Shown here piece after piece: positions 33,045 through 42,207 of a stretch of DNA of 64,000 bases. The stretch lies in assembly GCF_965204125.1 (NCBI RefSeq), contig NZ_OZ241968.1, forward strand, positions 186,001 through 250,000, written 5' to 3'. The translations under genes were made by a program, and so were the position numbers. The DNA comes from Poriferisodalis sp965204125 (GTDB taxonomy: Bacteria > Actinomycetota > Acidimicrobiia > Acidimicrobiales > Poriferisodalaceae). Positions within the stretch are counted from its first letter, which is position 1. Each line of letters opens with the position of its first letter. A model generated the notes under the pieces. That model ran no database searches and had not been told where the DNA came from. It worked only from the letters and a program-made list of their open reading frames with translations.

Positions 33045-35582
33045 CTACTCCAATAGTTCGGCCACGGCCAGCTCGGCGATGCGGTCGCCGTCGTAGGCGA
33101 GCGTCTCGGTGAGCACCTCGAAGGTGTGCTCGCCGAGCGTCGGCCCGCCGCGGTCCACCTGGGCTGGAGTGCGAGACAGCACGAAGCGCGTGTTCTCGAC
33201 CGTCGTGGTGCCCTGCTTGCCGTGCGGCACCTCGACCAGCGCGTTGCGGTGCAGCAACTGCGGGTCCACCGTGAACTCGGGCGAGTTCTGCACGATGTGG
33301 GCGGCCACGCCCGCAGCTTGCAGCTCAGCCATCAGCTCGTTGCCATTGCGGCCGCGGGCCCACGCCGAGATGACGCCGTCCAACTCGTCGTGCCGTGCGT
33401 GGCGTTCGGCGGCGCTCAGCGACGCAAGGTCGTCGCGGCCCATGGCGCCAGCCAGCGCAGCCCACTGGCCGTCGTCGAGGCAGGAGATTGCGATCCAGTT
33501 GTCGTCGTGGTCGTCGCCGGCCGAGCTGCCCGCAGCGGTCTGGTATGCGCCCTGGGGCGCGAACACCATGTCCCGGTTGGCCGCCGATTCCCAGATGCGG
33601 CCGTTGGTGGTCCGCTCCAGCAGGGCCGGTGCCATCAGGTGCAACGCAGCCTCGGACTGGGACAGGTCCACGTACTGGCCACGGCCGGTCTGGCGCCTGT
33701 GCTCCAGCGCCCCCATCACCGCGGCCACCAGCCAGCGGGGCGAGGTGTAGTCGGTGTAGGCAGTGAACGGGCCGCAGGGTGCCCGGTCGGGCCATCCCAC
33801 CGGGTAGAAGAACCCGGAGATCGCCGCAGCCATCGTGCCGAAGCCCGCCAGCATCGCCAGCGGCCCGGTCTGCCCCATCAGGCAGCTCGACGCCATCACT
33901 ACGTCCGGTCGGCGCTGATGTACTTGGGACCAGCCCATGCCCCATCCGGTCATGGCCTTGGGCGAGAACGACTCCAGGATCACGTCGGCCCAGTCGATGA
34001 GGTCCCAGATGACATCGAGCGCTTCGGGTTTGGACATGTCGAGCGCGAGGCCGCGCTTGCCTGCATTCAGGTTGCTGAACAGGCCGGAGCCGTCCGGGTC
34101 GCCAACGTCGTCGTGGAATGGCTGGATGGATCGGACCGCGTCGAGCTTGTTGGCCGATTCGACGCGGATGATCTCGGCGCCATAGTCGGCGAGCACACGC
34201 GACGCCGCCGGCCCGGCCATCGCCCACATGAAGTCGAGCACCTTGACGCCCTCGAGCGGCGGCGATGTGTGCGCCACCGGCGCAACCGACGCCGGCACCG
34301 CGGGCAAGCGCTCTGACGCATTCAGCTCGGCCAGGACTTCATCGGTGTGCTCGCCCAGCGTGGGCGGGCGCCGCAGGTTGACGAGCGGGGTCTCGCTGAA
34401 CTTTGCAAACGGACCGGGATAGCGGACCGCGGCGGGATCAAACGAGCCCGCGCCGGCGTCGGGCACAACATCGCTGTGGTCGACGTCCTCCCAGTACTCG
34501 CGGACCGCCAGCTGCTCGGAGTCGACCACCTCGCCCGTCGTTGACACCGGCGTGATGAGCAGCCGGCGGCTCATGGCCGCATCGAGCAGCTCGGCCTTGG
34601 TCTTGGTGGCAAAGAACTCGGTCAGGATCTGCTTGAGCCGCTCGTATTCGGAGACCGGCTCACGGCCGTCGAGCAGCATCATCGCGTACTCAGTCCAGTT
34701 CTTGTCCCTGCTGGCCTCATCGCAGAAGCCCTCGTCGTGCACCCAGTCCATGAGGTTCTGGGTGAACGCACGGAAGCCCGGCCCGAACAGGAATGTCACC
34801 GAGGCATGCCCGTCGGCACAGGCCCACATGAGCTGGATGTCGATGCCCTGCAGGCTGGCGCCGCCGGCGATCCGCTGCGTCACGGTGGCATTCAGCGACG
34901 TGTTGAGCGTCGAAGACATGGATGCCTGGCTCATCGACTGCTGGGCGGACGTGTCGACGTGCTGGCCGAGCCCCGAGCGGGTCTGGCGCTCCCACAGGGC
35001 AATGAGCGCAGCGCCGGCCCCTTCGGAGGCCGCGTTGTGCATGGCTTGGGGCAGCGTGCCGCCAGCCCGCAGCGGCGCACGGTCCTTGTCGCCGGTGACG
35101 GCCATGTTCACTGCAGAGGCCTGCAGTGCCAGATCTGACGCGACCCAGTTGGCCTTCGGCCCGTCGCTGCCGAATGGCGTAATCGAAACATGGATGAGCG
35201 CAGGGTTGAGCTCGGCCAGGACATCGCGTCCGAGGCCCAGCGCTTCTGCCTCGCCCGGCTCGAATGACTCGAACACGACGTCGGCCCCGGCAATGAGCGC
35301 CTTGGCCTGCTCGACGCCATCGGCGGCGCCGAGGTCGAGCACCACGCTGCGCTTGCCGCGGTTGTAGGACCAGTGATGCAGCGAGCGCTCCGGTCCTTCG
35401 ACATCGCCTGCGAAGGGGGCCAGCCTTCGCGCCGACGAGCCTTCTGGAGGCTCGATCGCGATCACATCGGCGCCCATCTGGGCCCAGATCGCCCCGGCCA
35501 GGTGGCCGCGCTCGTCGGTTAGATCGATGACGCGGTAGTCGGCCAGAACGCCTCGGGCATCAGTGTTCGTATCCCCACTCAT
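33045..35582 (-). CDS. Fused double-domain CaiB/BaiF CoA-transferase (copy B)
   Basis: About 845 residues, paralogous to copy A along its whole length; the first 60 residues are nearly identical. Both domains keep the catalytic Asp (GLGQHVDTSAQQ and GRGQYVDLSQSE). The interdomain linker is shorter and differs most. Copy A follows after a 72-base gap. The upstream membrane-protein gene ends only a few bases before this start, so this gene may be read from that operon. Duplication probably included the leader, because 16 bases just before both starts are identical. Confidence 0.92.
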   Translation of the reverse strand: MSGDTNTDARGVLADYRVIDLTDERGHLAGAIWAQMGADVIAIEPPEGSSARRLAPFAGDVEGPERSLHHWSYNRGKRSVVLDLGAADGVEQAKALIAGADVVFESFEPGEAEALGLGRDVLAELNPALIHVSITPFGSDGPKANWVASDLALQASAVNMAVTGDKDRAPLRAGGTLPQAMHNAASEGAGAALIALWERQTRSGLGQHVDTSAQQSMSQASMSSTLNTSLNATVTQRIAGGASLQGIDIQLMWACADGHASVTFLFGPGFRAFTQNLMDWVHDEGFCDEASRDKNWTEYAMMLLDGREPVSEYERLKQILTEFFATKTKAELLDAAMSRRLLITPVSTTGEVVDSEQLAVREYWEDVDHSDVVPDAGAGSFDPAAVRYPGPFAKFSETPLVNLRRPPTLGEHTDEVLAELNASERLPAVPASVAPVAHTSPPLEGVKVLDFMWAMAGPAASRVLADYGAEIIRVESANKLDAVRSIQPFHDDVGDPDGSGLFSNLNAGKRGLALDMSKPEALDVIWDLIDWADVILESFSPKAMTGWGMGWSQVHQRRPDVVMASSCLMGQTGPLAMLAGFGTMAAAISGFFYPVGWPDRAPCGPFTAYTDYTSPRWLVAAVMGALEHRRQTGRGQYVDLSQSEAALHLMAPALLERTTNGRIWESAANRDMVFAPQGAYQTAAGSSAGDDHDDNWIAISCLDDGQWAALAGAMGRDDLASLSAAERHARHDELDGVISAWARGRNGNELMAELQAAGVAAHIVQNSPEFTVDPQLLHRNALVEVPHGKQGTTTVENTRFVLSRTPAQVDRGGPTLGEHTFEVLTETLAYDGDRIAELAVAELLE

Positions 35583-35591
35583 GCGCACATT

Positions 35592-36479
35592 TCAGCACGC
35601 AGACCGACCCGACAAGTCCGCGTACATCAACGAATAGGCAACAGCCGAGAGCGCGCCGAGGATGGGTCCAGCAATCGCGTTCGAGATGAAGTCCCCGTAG
35701 GGGCTCGGCAGCGCGAGCAGGCCAAGCCACAGGATCAGCCCCACTGCGATGTTCACCAGGAAGATCAGCGCCGACCGGCCCCACGTAGCCACCTTGTTCC
35801 CTGCGAGCAGTCGCCACCATCTCGGAAACCACGGGAAACCCGGCTCCAGGTAGGCGATGACGAAGTGCATCTGCACCAGCGGCATGAAGTACAGGATCGT
35901 GCCCAAGATCCCGACGACGAGAAAAGCCACTCCCAGGTACGGATGCATGAGCGACAGCACGAACATGCCAATGCCGAGTGCAATGAGCAGCGCCACAGAC
36001 ACTGCGAGGTACACGATCCCCAGCAGGACGGCCTTCGGCACCCGTGCAAGACCGGTGCGGAATGCCTGCCCGATTGCCGAGGGGCGACCCTCGACGTCAT
36101 CGAGCGCGACCAACGAGAAGGCGATGGTGGTCGCCCAGCCCAGCAGCCCGATCAGCAGGCTCGCTGCCAGCAGCAAAGCTGCATTGACCAGACGGTCCCC
36201 TTCGACTGATTCGAGCCACGTTTCGACCGCCGCTTCAATCTCTTCGCTCTCGACCTCTTGCTGGGCCGTGAGGTCCATGACTTCTTCGAACCTGGGATTT
36301 TCGAGGATCTCCTCGTTGATGATGTCGAAGGCTGATGTGAACGCAACGACAGAAACGACGGCTACCGCAGCCGCGACGATGGCAATGACCGCAATCTCAC
36401 GAAAGCGCCGACCCACAACGCTGAAGGTGCCCCCGATCAGGTCCGGAATAGGCCGGTGCCGCAACTCACCCGATGCCAC
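35592..36479 (-). CDS. Multi-pass membrane protein, paralogue 1 of 3
   Basis: 295 residues. After a short cytoplasmic start (RHRPIPDLIGGTFSVVGRRF) there is one hydrophobic segment, then an acidic loop of about 60 residues. Four or more further transmembrane helices follow, ending LSAVAYSLMYADLSG. It shares with the two genes upstream the start pattern (I-x-DTF/GTF, VGRRFR), the LDDVEGRPSAIGQAFRTGL to VPKAVLLGIVY segment and the terminal YADL. No enzymatic motif is visible. It resembles bacterial YciC / GDPD-type membrane domains only loosely. It ends beside copy B of the CoA-transferase. Confidence 0.8.
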   Translation of the reverse strand: MASGELRHRPIPDLIGGTFSVVGRRFREIAVIAIVAAAVAVVSVVAFTSAFDIINEEILENPRFEEVMDLTAQQEVESEEIEAAVETWLESVEGDRLVNAALLLAASLLIGLLGWATTIAFSLVALDDVEGRPSAIGQAFRTGLARVPKAVLLGIVYLAVSVALLIALGIGMFVLSLMHPYLGVAFLVVGILGTILYFMPLVQMHFVIAYLEPGFPWFPRWWRLLAGNKVATWGRSALIFLVNIAVGLILWLGLLALPSPYGDFISNAIAGPILGALSAVAYSLMYADLSGRSAC

Positions 36480-36488
36480 GGCGAGAGA

Positions 36489-37493
36489 CTATGCCGATCG
36501 CGATATAGGGGCGTTGTTTCCGGCGCCCATTTCCTCGCTACGTGTGACGCCCGTCTCCATGACAGCCTTGCTGGCGGAGATTCCCGCCAAATCGGCATAG
36601 AGGAGCGTGAAGGCCGTCGTCAGGATGGTGTCGTTAACGACCGCGAGGACGACGCTGAAGCAGAACCAGCCGAGACTTCCGAGGTCAACGGCAACAATCG
36701 CCCATGCCGCAGTGCTCGCAACCCGGACGATCTGCCAGAGCAGTACCCGACCCAAGACAGCAGCACGCTGGCCTCGAACGAGCCGGCGGGCCTGGCGGAA
36801 TCTGGGTCGTCGTTCTTCGATCTTGATCGCAGTGAAGTAGACGTTGATCTGCGGCGCCGCGTAAGCGACGATGCCTGCGGTCAAGTACAGCCACACAGTC
36901 AACGCACCACGGTCTCGTTCGAACAAGTACAGCTGCAGGAAGAACACCGGTGCGGCGAATACCGCAAACACGAGAAGGCCGTATATGAGATTGACGGTGA
37001 TCACCCTGGGAAGGCGACGTGCTGCCAGTCGCAGAGCCGCACCCGGCGCGACCGTGTCGCCGGACTCGGACTGCACGACGAGATTCGCCAATGCCGTGGT
37101 GAATAAGTAGAAGCCAATGGCCCCAACGACCAAGCTCACCGGGCTCGCCAACAAGAAACGCAGCTGAATATCGCCGTCGACAGTGTCATCGAAGAGCGGT
37201 CGAAGGGCCCAGCCGTACACGAGCGACAGGATCGCCAAGGCGGCCACCGCGGGAAGCGCCACGACGAGAGCGCTGCGCAGGTTCCGAACGCTGAACCAGA
37301 AGGTGTCGCGGATGAGCGCTGAGATCGGCCGCAGCCTGCCCCGGTCGGTTTCGGATGGCTTGGTCCAGAAGAACGGTTCAGGCGGATCTGCAGGCGGTGC
37401 GTCGGGAGCTTCGATCGGGTCGGCCGGCTCGGCTCTCGGAATCTGGCGAATGATCTGCGGCATTCCCAGCTGAGGTGGCCGCCCAACAGGCAC
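36489..37493 (-). CDS. Multi-pass membrane protein, paralogue 2 of 3
   Basis: 334 residues. An acidic, proline-rich cytoplasmic head (about 45 residues, IEAPDAPPADPPEP) precedes RPISALIRDTFWFSVRNLR and about six transmembrane helices. The chain ends FTLLYADLAGISASKA. It lies nine bases upstream of paralogue 1. The conserved DDVEG segment of the other two is replaced by VAPGAALRLAARRLPRVI, so it is the most divergent of the three. Function unknown. Confidence 0.78.
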   Translation of the reverse strand: MPVGRPPQLGMPQIIRQIPRAEPADPIEAPDAPPADPPEPFFWTKPSETDRGRLRPISALIRDTFWFSVRNLRSALVVALPAVAALAILSLVYGWALRPLFDDTVDGDIQLRFLLASPVSLVVGAIGFYLFTTALANLVVQSESGDTVAPGAALRLAARRLPRVITVNLIYGLLVFAVFAAPVFFLQLYLFERDRGALTVWLYLTAGIVAYAAPQINVYFTAIKIEERRPRFRQARRLVRGQRAAVLGRVLLWQIVRVASTAAWAIVAVDLGSLGWFCFSVVLAVVNDTILTTAFTLLYADLAGISASKAVMETGVTRSEEMGAGNNAPISRSA

Positions 37494-37559
37494 GGATTGA
37501 AACCAGCGAAGAGATCGGCCGAGATCCGGTGGCGCGGGATCGAGTCTGACGCGCCAACG

Positions 37560-38621
37560 TCAGCTCGGCGACTCGACCTCGGCCGGTGCCGATTCCTCCC
37601 CGCTGAGCAGGTCGGCGTAAATCAGCAGATGCGCGACGGCGACCACCATGAACACGATCGGCAGGATGATGGCATTGACGATCAGGTCTCCGAAGAGGGG
37701 TGCAATCGGCAGCGCGCCGAGCGACATCGACAAGGCGAGCCAGACCAACTCGGCTGCCAGCGAGATCAGGAAAACCCGCCCCCAGATCGCCGCCTTGCGA
37801 CCCTTCATCAAGTGCCACCAGCGGCGCGGTGAGGGAAGGCGAGGTTCCACGTAAACCATCACGAAATAGACGGCGAGCAGCGGGCCGAACACGAGTGCCG
37901 CGCCGATGAATGCGAGAGCCCACAGAATGCCGAGCACAGGCGCTGCCCAGAGCAGGAGCGCACAGAGGCCGCACCCCAGCAGACCGATCGCTAGTCCGAT
38001 TGCGACACAGAAGGCGAAGATCTTCGGCAGGCATCGCAGCGTCGCCATCAGCGTGCGGTTGGCGTTCACCTCTCGTCCCTGGACATCGTCGAGGGCTAGC
38101 CGGGTCGTGGCGATGTCCTGGAGCGTGAAACCGACGACGCTCGCAAGACCGAAGGCCATGAGAAGACCGATCGCCAGCGGAGTCGGCGTCACCTCGAAGG
38201 ACTCCAGCCACGCGTCGAAATCGACAGTGGAGTCCCCTAGCGGATCGGTGAGTTCCTCGATCTTGGAGAAGAACTGGCCGTCGAACAGTGCGTTCAGGCC
38301 CAAGAACAGCATGACAAGCGCCACCAAGTAGCCGGCCACACCGATCAGCGCATACTCGCCGAATCCTCGCCAACGCCGTCCGACAAGCGCGAGGGTGTCC
38401 CCGAAGAGCTGCGGGATGCGGCGCAAGTCGCCGGGCCGGCGCCGGGGGACATACTGCGGTGGTCGACCCGGATTGGATCCAGGAGGCGGTGCAGGCCGTG
38501 GCCGCCCGGGAGGCGGTGGTGACCACAGTCCGGCTTCGTCATCGTCCTGGGAAGACGGAGCGTGTCCATCGCCGTCGGACGGCGGCGGCACGGATCGGGG
38601 TCGCTCGTCGCTCTCGGCCAC
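37560..38621 (-). CDS. Multi-pass membrane protein, paralogue 3 of 3
   Basis: 353 residues, first gene of the trio. A long proline-rich cytoplasmic head (residues 1-75, with GLWSPPPPGRPRPAPPPG) leads to DLRRIPQLFGDTLALVGRRW, then about six helices. It contains LALDDVQGREVNANRTLMAT, aligning with LVALDDVEGRPSAIGQAFRT of paralogue 1, and ends LIYADLLSGEES. The head length rises and falls across the trio while the membrane core is kept, suggesting duplicated pores or scaffolds with different cytoplasmic partners (inference). Divergent from the deacetylase-like gene across 64 bases. Confidence 0.8.
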   Translation of the reverse strand: MAESDERPRSVPPPSDGDGHAPSSQDDDEAGLWSPPPPGRPRPAPPPGSNPGRPPQYVPRRRPGDLRRIPQLFGDTLALVGRRWRGFGEYALIGVAGYLVALVMLFLGLNALFDGQFFSKIEELTDPLGDSTVDFDAWLESFEVTPTPLAIGLLMAFGLASVVGFTLQDIATTRLALDDVQGREVNANRTLMATLRCLPKIFAFCVAIGLAIGLLGCGLCALLLWAAPVLGILWALAFIGAALVFGPLLAVYFVMVYVEPRLPSPRRWWHLMKGRKAAIWGRVFLISLAAELVWLALSMSLGALPIAPLFGDLIVNAIILPIVFMVVAVAHLLIYADLLSGEESAPAEVESPS

Positions 38622-38685
38622 GGCCAGATGTTAGGTCGGCCGCTACTCCTGATGGTCGGCAAGGGACGCGCGTAGCGTCGCAGGC

Positions 38686-40716
38686 ATGGACAACACGGCA
38701 TCTGGCCTGATTGCACCGCTGCCCGGCAGCTTGGCGCCGCACCGGGTGAGGTACCTGCCGATCACCGACCGGCCGCGTATCCGGTGGCCGAATGATGCGC
38801 GTGTGGCGCTGTGGATCGCCCCGAACGTGGAGCACTACGAATTCCTGCCGCCGCGGGATCCCCAGCGCAACACCTGGACGCGCTCGCCGCATCCAGATGT
38901 GCAGGGCTACAGCTACCGCGACTACGGCAACCGGGTGGGCTTCTGGCGCATGGCAGAGGTGCTTGATCGCTTCGGCGTCGTTGCCACGGCCTCCACCAAT
39001 CTCGCCGTGTTCGACCACTACCCCGAAGTGGGCGCTGCGATGGTCGAGCGCGGGTGGGAGATCATGTCCCACGGCATCTACAACACCCGCTACATATCTG
39101 CGATCGACGAGACCGCCGAGCGGGCGTTCTACATCGAGTGCATCGAGGCGCTGCGCAGCCACACCGGGCAGCAGTTGCGGGGAATGCTCGGCCCTGCCGT
39201 GTCCAACACCGCGGCGACGCCCGACCTCATGGCCGAGGCCGGGTTGATCTACCACGCCGACTGGTTTCACGACGACCAGCCCGTGCCGCTTGCAACCCGC
39301 AGCGGGCAGCGGCTGGTGTCGGTGCCCTATTCGATGGAGCTGAACGATGTGCCGGTGTTCACCCAGCACTTCGACACCGACGAATTCGTGGCGATGGCGA
39401 AGGCGCAGCTCGATGTCCTGCGCCGCGAAGCCGACGACGGCGCCGGCGGTCGGGTGATGTGCGTGGCGCTGCACCCCTACCTGATGGGCATGCCGCACCG
39501 GGTCGACGGACTTGCGGCGATGCTCGACTACCTGATGAGCCACGACGACGTGTGGCAGACCACGGCCAGCCAGATCGCCCAGCACTTCATCGACCATCAC
39601 TACGACCACTTCGTCGCTCACGAGCCTGAACCGCCGGCAGATCGACCCAAGGTTGCGGCGACGGCCGCAAGCTCGGCCGGCACCACTGCTGCCAACCCCG
39701 GCTCGGCCAGCCACGCAGCCGGGAGTGCCGCTACCGAGGACTGGGCGCAGGGCTACGAGTTCGGCCCTGCTCAGCACCAGCACGGCATGGACCACCCCTA
39801 CTACGACTGGTCGCCGTTGCCGAGCCGGCCCCGTTTCGAGTGGCCCGACCGCAGCCCGCTCGCCGTCGGCGCCGTCATCGTGCTCGAGCACGTCGAGTGG
39901 GAGCCTCCTCCCGACGCCTACTCGCTGCGCCGCCGCAGCGGTGGGCTGGCACGCCTGCCTGCACCCGACTACCCCCAGCTCACCATCCGCGAATACGGCC
40001 ACCGGGTCGGCATCTTCCGCCTGCTTGACCTGCTGGACCGCCATGGCATCGCGGCCACCGTCGCCGTCGATGCGCTGACTGCTGAGCACTACGGCTGGCT
40101 GGTCTCGCATCTGGCTGAGCGCGGGTGCGAGATCGCCGGACGGGGCATCGCTGCCACCCGGCTCATCACCTCCAAGAACACTGAAGAGGAAGAGCGGGAT
40201 GCCATCGCCCGAAGCCTCGACGCGATCGGGTCGGCCACTGGCATCCGCTCGACCACGTGGTTCTCCGCTGAGGGGGTCGAGTCGTTCCGCACGCCGGCGC
40301 TGCTGGCCGAGGCCGGGGTGGACACCCTGCTCGATTGGCCCAACGACGAGCAGCCCGTGCTCATGACGACGGACGGGGTGCTGGCCGGTGTGCACCGACC
40401 CGAAGGCACGGCACCGATGGTGTCGCTGCCGCTGTTCCTCGAAGCCGATGACGAGTTCGCGCTGTGGCACCGGCGTGTGTCACTCGACGGCTGGGGCGAG
40501 ATCCTCACCGGTGCCGCAACACGCATGCACCGCGACGGTGCTGACCACCCGGCCGGAAGCCGCCTGCTGATGCTGACGCTGCGACCGTGGCTGGCGGGCC
40601 AGCCCTTCCGGGCCCAAGTGCTCGACGATGCACTCGCGCAGGTGTCCGCACTCGGCAGTCTCCACACGGCCACCGCGAGCGAGCTGGCTTCCCACGCACG
40701 TTCGACACTCCGCTGA
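38686..40716 (+). CDS. Fused double-domain polysaccharide deacetylase-like protein
   Basis: 676 residues: two NodB/PuuE-like domains (about 1-310 and 370-670) joined by an Ala/Ser-rich linker. Both halves share the pattern YGxRVGxxR-(L/A)xx-LLDRxGIxATx, seen as DYGNRVGFWRMAEVLDRFGV and EYGHRVGIFRLLDLLDRHGI. In the first domain EIMSHGIYNTRY keeps one of the two histidines expected at the metal site. In the second the same place reads EIAGRGIAATRL with none. The usual TFDDG aspartates are replaced by NVEHYEF and LEHVEWE. Hydrolysis of a small C-N bond (allantoinase-like) is possible for domain 1; domain 2 looks non-catalytic. Confidence 0.85.
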   Translation: MDNTASGLIAPLPGSLAPHRVRYLPITDRPRIRWPNDARVALWIAPNVEHYEFLPPRDPQRNTWTRSPHPDVQGYSYRDYGNRVGFWRMAEVLDRFGVVATASTNLAVFDHYPEVGAAMVERGWEIMSHGIYNTRYISAIDETAERAFYIECIEALRSHTGQQLRGMLGPAVSNTAATPDLMAEAGLIYHADWFHDDQPVPLATRSGQRLVSVPYSMELNDVPVFTQHFDTDEFVAMAKAQLDVLRREADDGAGGRVMCVALHPYLMGMPHRVDGLAAMLDYLMSHDDVWQTTASQIAQHFIDHHYDHFVAHEPEPPADRPKVAATAASSAGTTAANPGSASHAAGSAATEDWAQGYEFGPAQHQHGMDHPYYDWSPLPSRPRFEWPDRSPLAVGAVIVLEHVEWEPPPDAYSLRRRSGGLARLPAPDYPQLTIREYGHRVGIFRLLDLLDRHGIAATVAVDALTAEHYGWLVSHLAERGCEIAGRGIAATRLITSKNTEEEERDAIARSLDAIGSATGIRSTTWFSAEGVESFRTPALLAEAGVDTLLDWPNDEQPVLMTTDGVLAGVHRPEGTAPMVSLPLFLEADDEFALWHRRVSLDGWGEILTGAATRMHRDGADHPAGSRLLMLTLRPWLAGQPFRAQVLDDALAQVSALGSLHTATASELASHARSTLR

Positions 40717-40726
40717 GACCGGGCAG

Positions 40727-42082
40727 CTATGCCAGGCGCCAGGCTCCTGGCTCGGGTAGGGGCAGGCTGAGGTGGTCGCGCAGCGTGGTGCCGCCGTACT
40801 CGCGGCGGAACAGGCCGCGGCGCTGCAGCTCGGGCACGACCAACTCGACGAAGTCTTCGAAGGCTCCCGGCATGTGGGTGCCTGCGATCACGAACCCGTC
40901 TACTGCGCGCTCGGTGAACCACTCCTCGAAGTAATCGGCAAGCTCGACGGGCCCGCCCACGGTCGGGTGCGCCAGTCGGCCCCGTCCTGACACCTGCACG
41001 AAGTCGCGCACGGTGGGGTTAGCCCTCCCGGTGATCTGCAGCACCTGGTTGCGGATGCCCTGGATGCCGGTCATGGCGTCGAGGTCGTCGTCGGACAGCG
41101 GCTCGTCCAGCTCACGGCTGGCGAAATCGAAGTTCAGCCCTTCCGACAGCAGCGAGAGATCGTCCACCAGCGTCGGCAGCTCGTCGTAGGCGGCACGGCG
41201 ATCCTCGGCTTCGGACATGGTGCGGCCCACCACCGGGAATGTCAGGTTGGTGATCTTGACGTGGTCCGGATCGCGGCCGAGTGCCGCGATCTGGGATTTC
41301 ACAGCGGCGTAGTGCTCGACGGCGCTGTCGAGTCGCACCTGGCTGACGAACAGCAGCTCCCCCCAGCGAGCCGCGAACGTGGTGCCGCGACCGCTCTGGC
41401 CGGCCTGGATGACCACCGGGTGTCCTTGCGGTGTGCGGGGGACCGTGAACGGTCCACGAGAAGTGAACCACTGGCCGCGGTGGTCGAGCCGGTGGACCCG
41501 GTCGCCGTGCGCATACAGCCCGCTTGCCCGGTCGGCAGCAATCGCGTCGGCCTCCCACGTATCCCAATGGCCGTGCACCACCTCCATGAACTCGTCGGCC
41601 CGGTCGTATCGCTCATCATGCGCAGGCGCTTGAGCAAGGCCCATGTTGCGGGCCTCGTTGTCGTTGACCGAGGTGACGACGTTCCACGCCGCTCGCCCGC
41701 CGGTGAGATGGTCCAAGGTCGCAAACACACGGGCCACGTGGAAGGGCTCGTAGTAGGTGGTCGAGTAGGTGGCGCCCAAGCCGAGCCGGGTGGTGGCCAT
41801 GCCCATCGCCGTGAGCACCGTGACCGGATCGAGCTTCACACAGCGGATGCCCGCCTCCACCGTGTGCCGGTGGTCTCCGCCGAGCATGTCGGGCATCGCC
41901 AGCCGGTCGTCGAAGAAGCCGAGATCGAAGAAGCCCGCTTCGAGCACGTGGCCGATGTGGCGGTAGTAGTCGAAGCTGGTGACGTCGTGGCGGGCAGCGG
42001 GGTGCCGCCAGGCAGCGGGGATGGTCGTGCAGTTCTGCGCCTGCAGAAAGCCCACCAGCACGATCTGACGCTGAGCGTTCAC
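40727..42082 (-). CDS. NtaA/SnaA/DszA-type flavin monooxygenase (LLM family)
   Basis: About 451 residues from the GTG at 42082; a start at 42112 is possible. The FMNH2-dependent monooxygenase group is shown by LVGFLQAQNCTT at the N-terminus, DLGFFDDRLAMP, the conserved GRAAWNVVTSVNDNEARNMG near residue 135, HPVVIQAGQSGRG, and GPVELADYFEEWF near the C-terminus. Relatives oxidise nitrilotriacetate, EDTA, dibenzothiophene sulfone or long alkanes. The reductase partner is not in the window. Substrate unknown. Confidence 0.92.
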   Translation of the reverse strand: MNAQRQIVLVGFLQAQNCTTIPAAWRHPAARHDVTSFDYYRHIGHVLEAGFFDLGFFDDRLAMPDMLGGDHRHTVEAGIRCVKLDPVTVLTAMGMATTRLGLGATYSTTYYEPFHVARVFATLDHLTGGRAAWNVVTSVNDNEARNMGLAQAPAHDERYDRADEFMEVVHGHWDTWEADAIAADRASGLYAHGDRVHRLDHRGQWFTSRGPFTVPRTPQGHPVVIQAGQSGRGTTFAARWGELLFVSQVRLDSAVEHYAAVKSQIAALGRDPDHVKITNLTFPVVGRTMSEAEDRRAAYDELPTLVDDLSLLSEGLNFDFASRELDEPLSDDDLDAMTGIQGIRNQVLQITGRANPTVRDFVQVSGRGRLAHPTVGGPVELADYFEEWFTERAVDGFVIAGTHMPGAFEDFVELVVPELQRRGLFRREYGGTTLRDHLSLPLPEPGAWRLA

Positions 42083-42207
42083 GCCCAGCGATGGTAGAGA
42101 GCAATCGCGCAAGAGGGCGGCTCACCGGCGGCCTGCACACCGATCAGTCGATATCGCCCGCTTGTCGGATCGGCACAGGGACAGTCGCGGTGTCAAACTC
42201 TGCGGCC

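Noticed and set aside
38539..40470. A 643-codon open frame antisense to the double deacetylase-like gene.
   Set aside because: Codon bias and conserved motifs favour the plus strand; the minus-strand product is Val/Arg/His-rich with no motif.
40738..40751. Inverted repeat GCCAGG-CT-CCTGGC as a terminator.
   Set aside because: Only a 6-bp stem with a 2-base centre, lying inside the last codons of the LLM monooxygenase; too weak to call.
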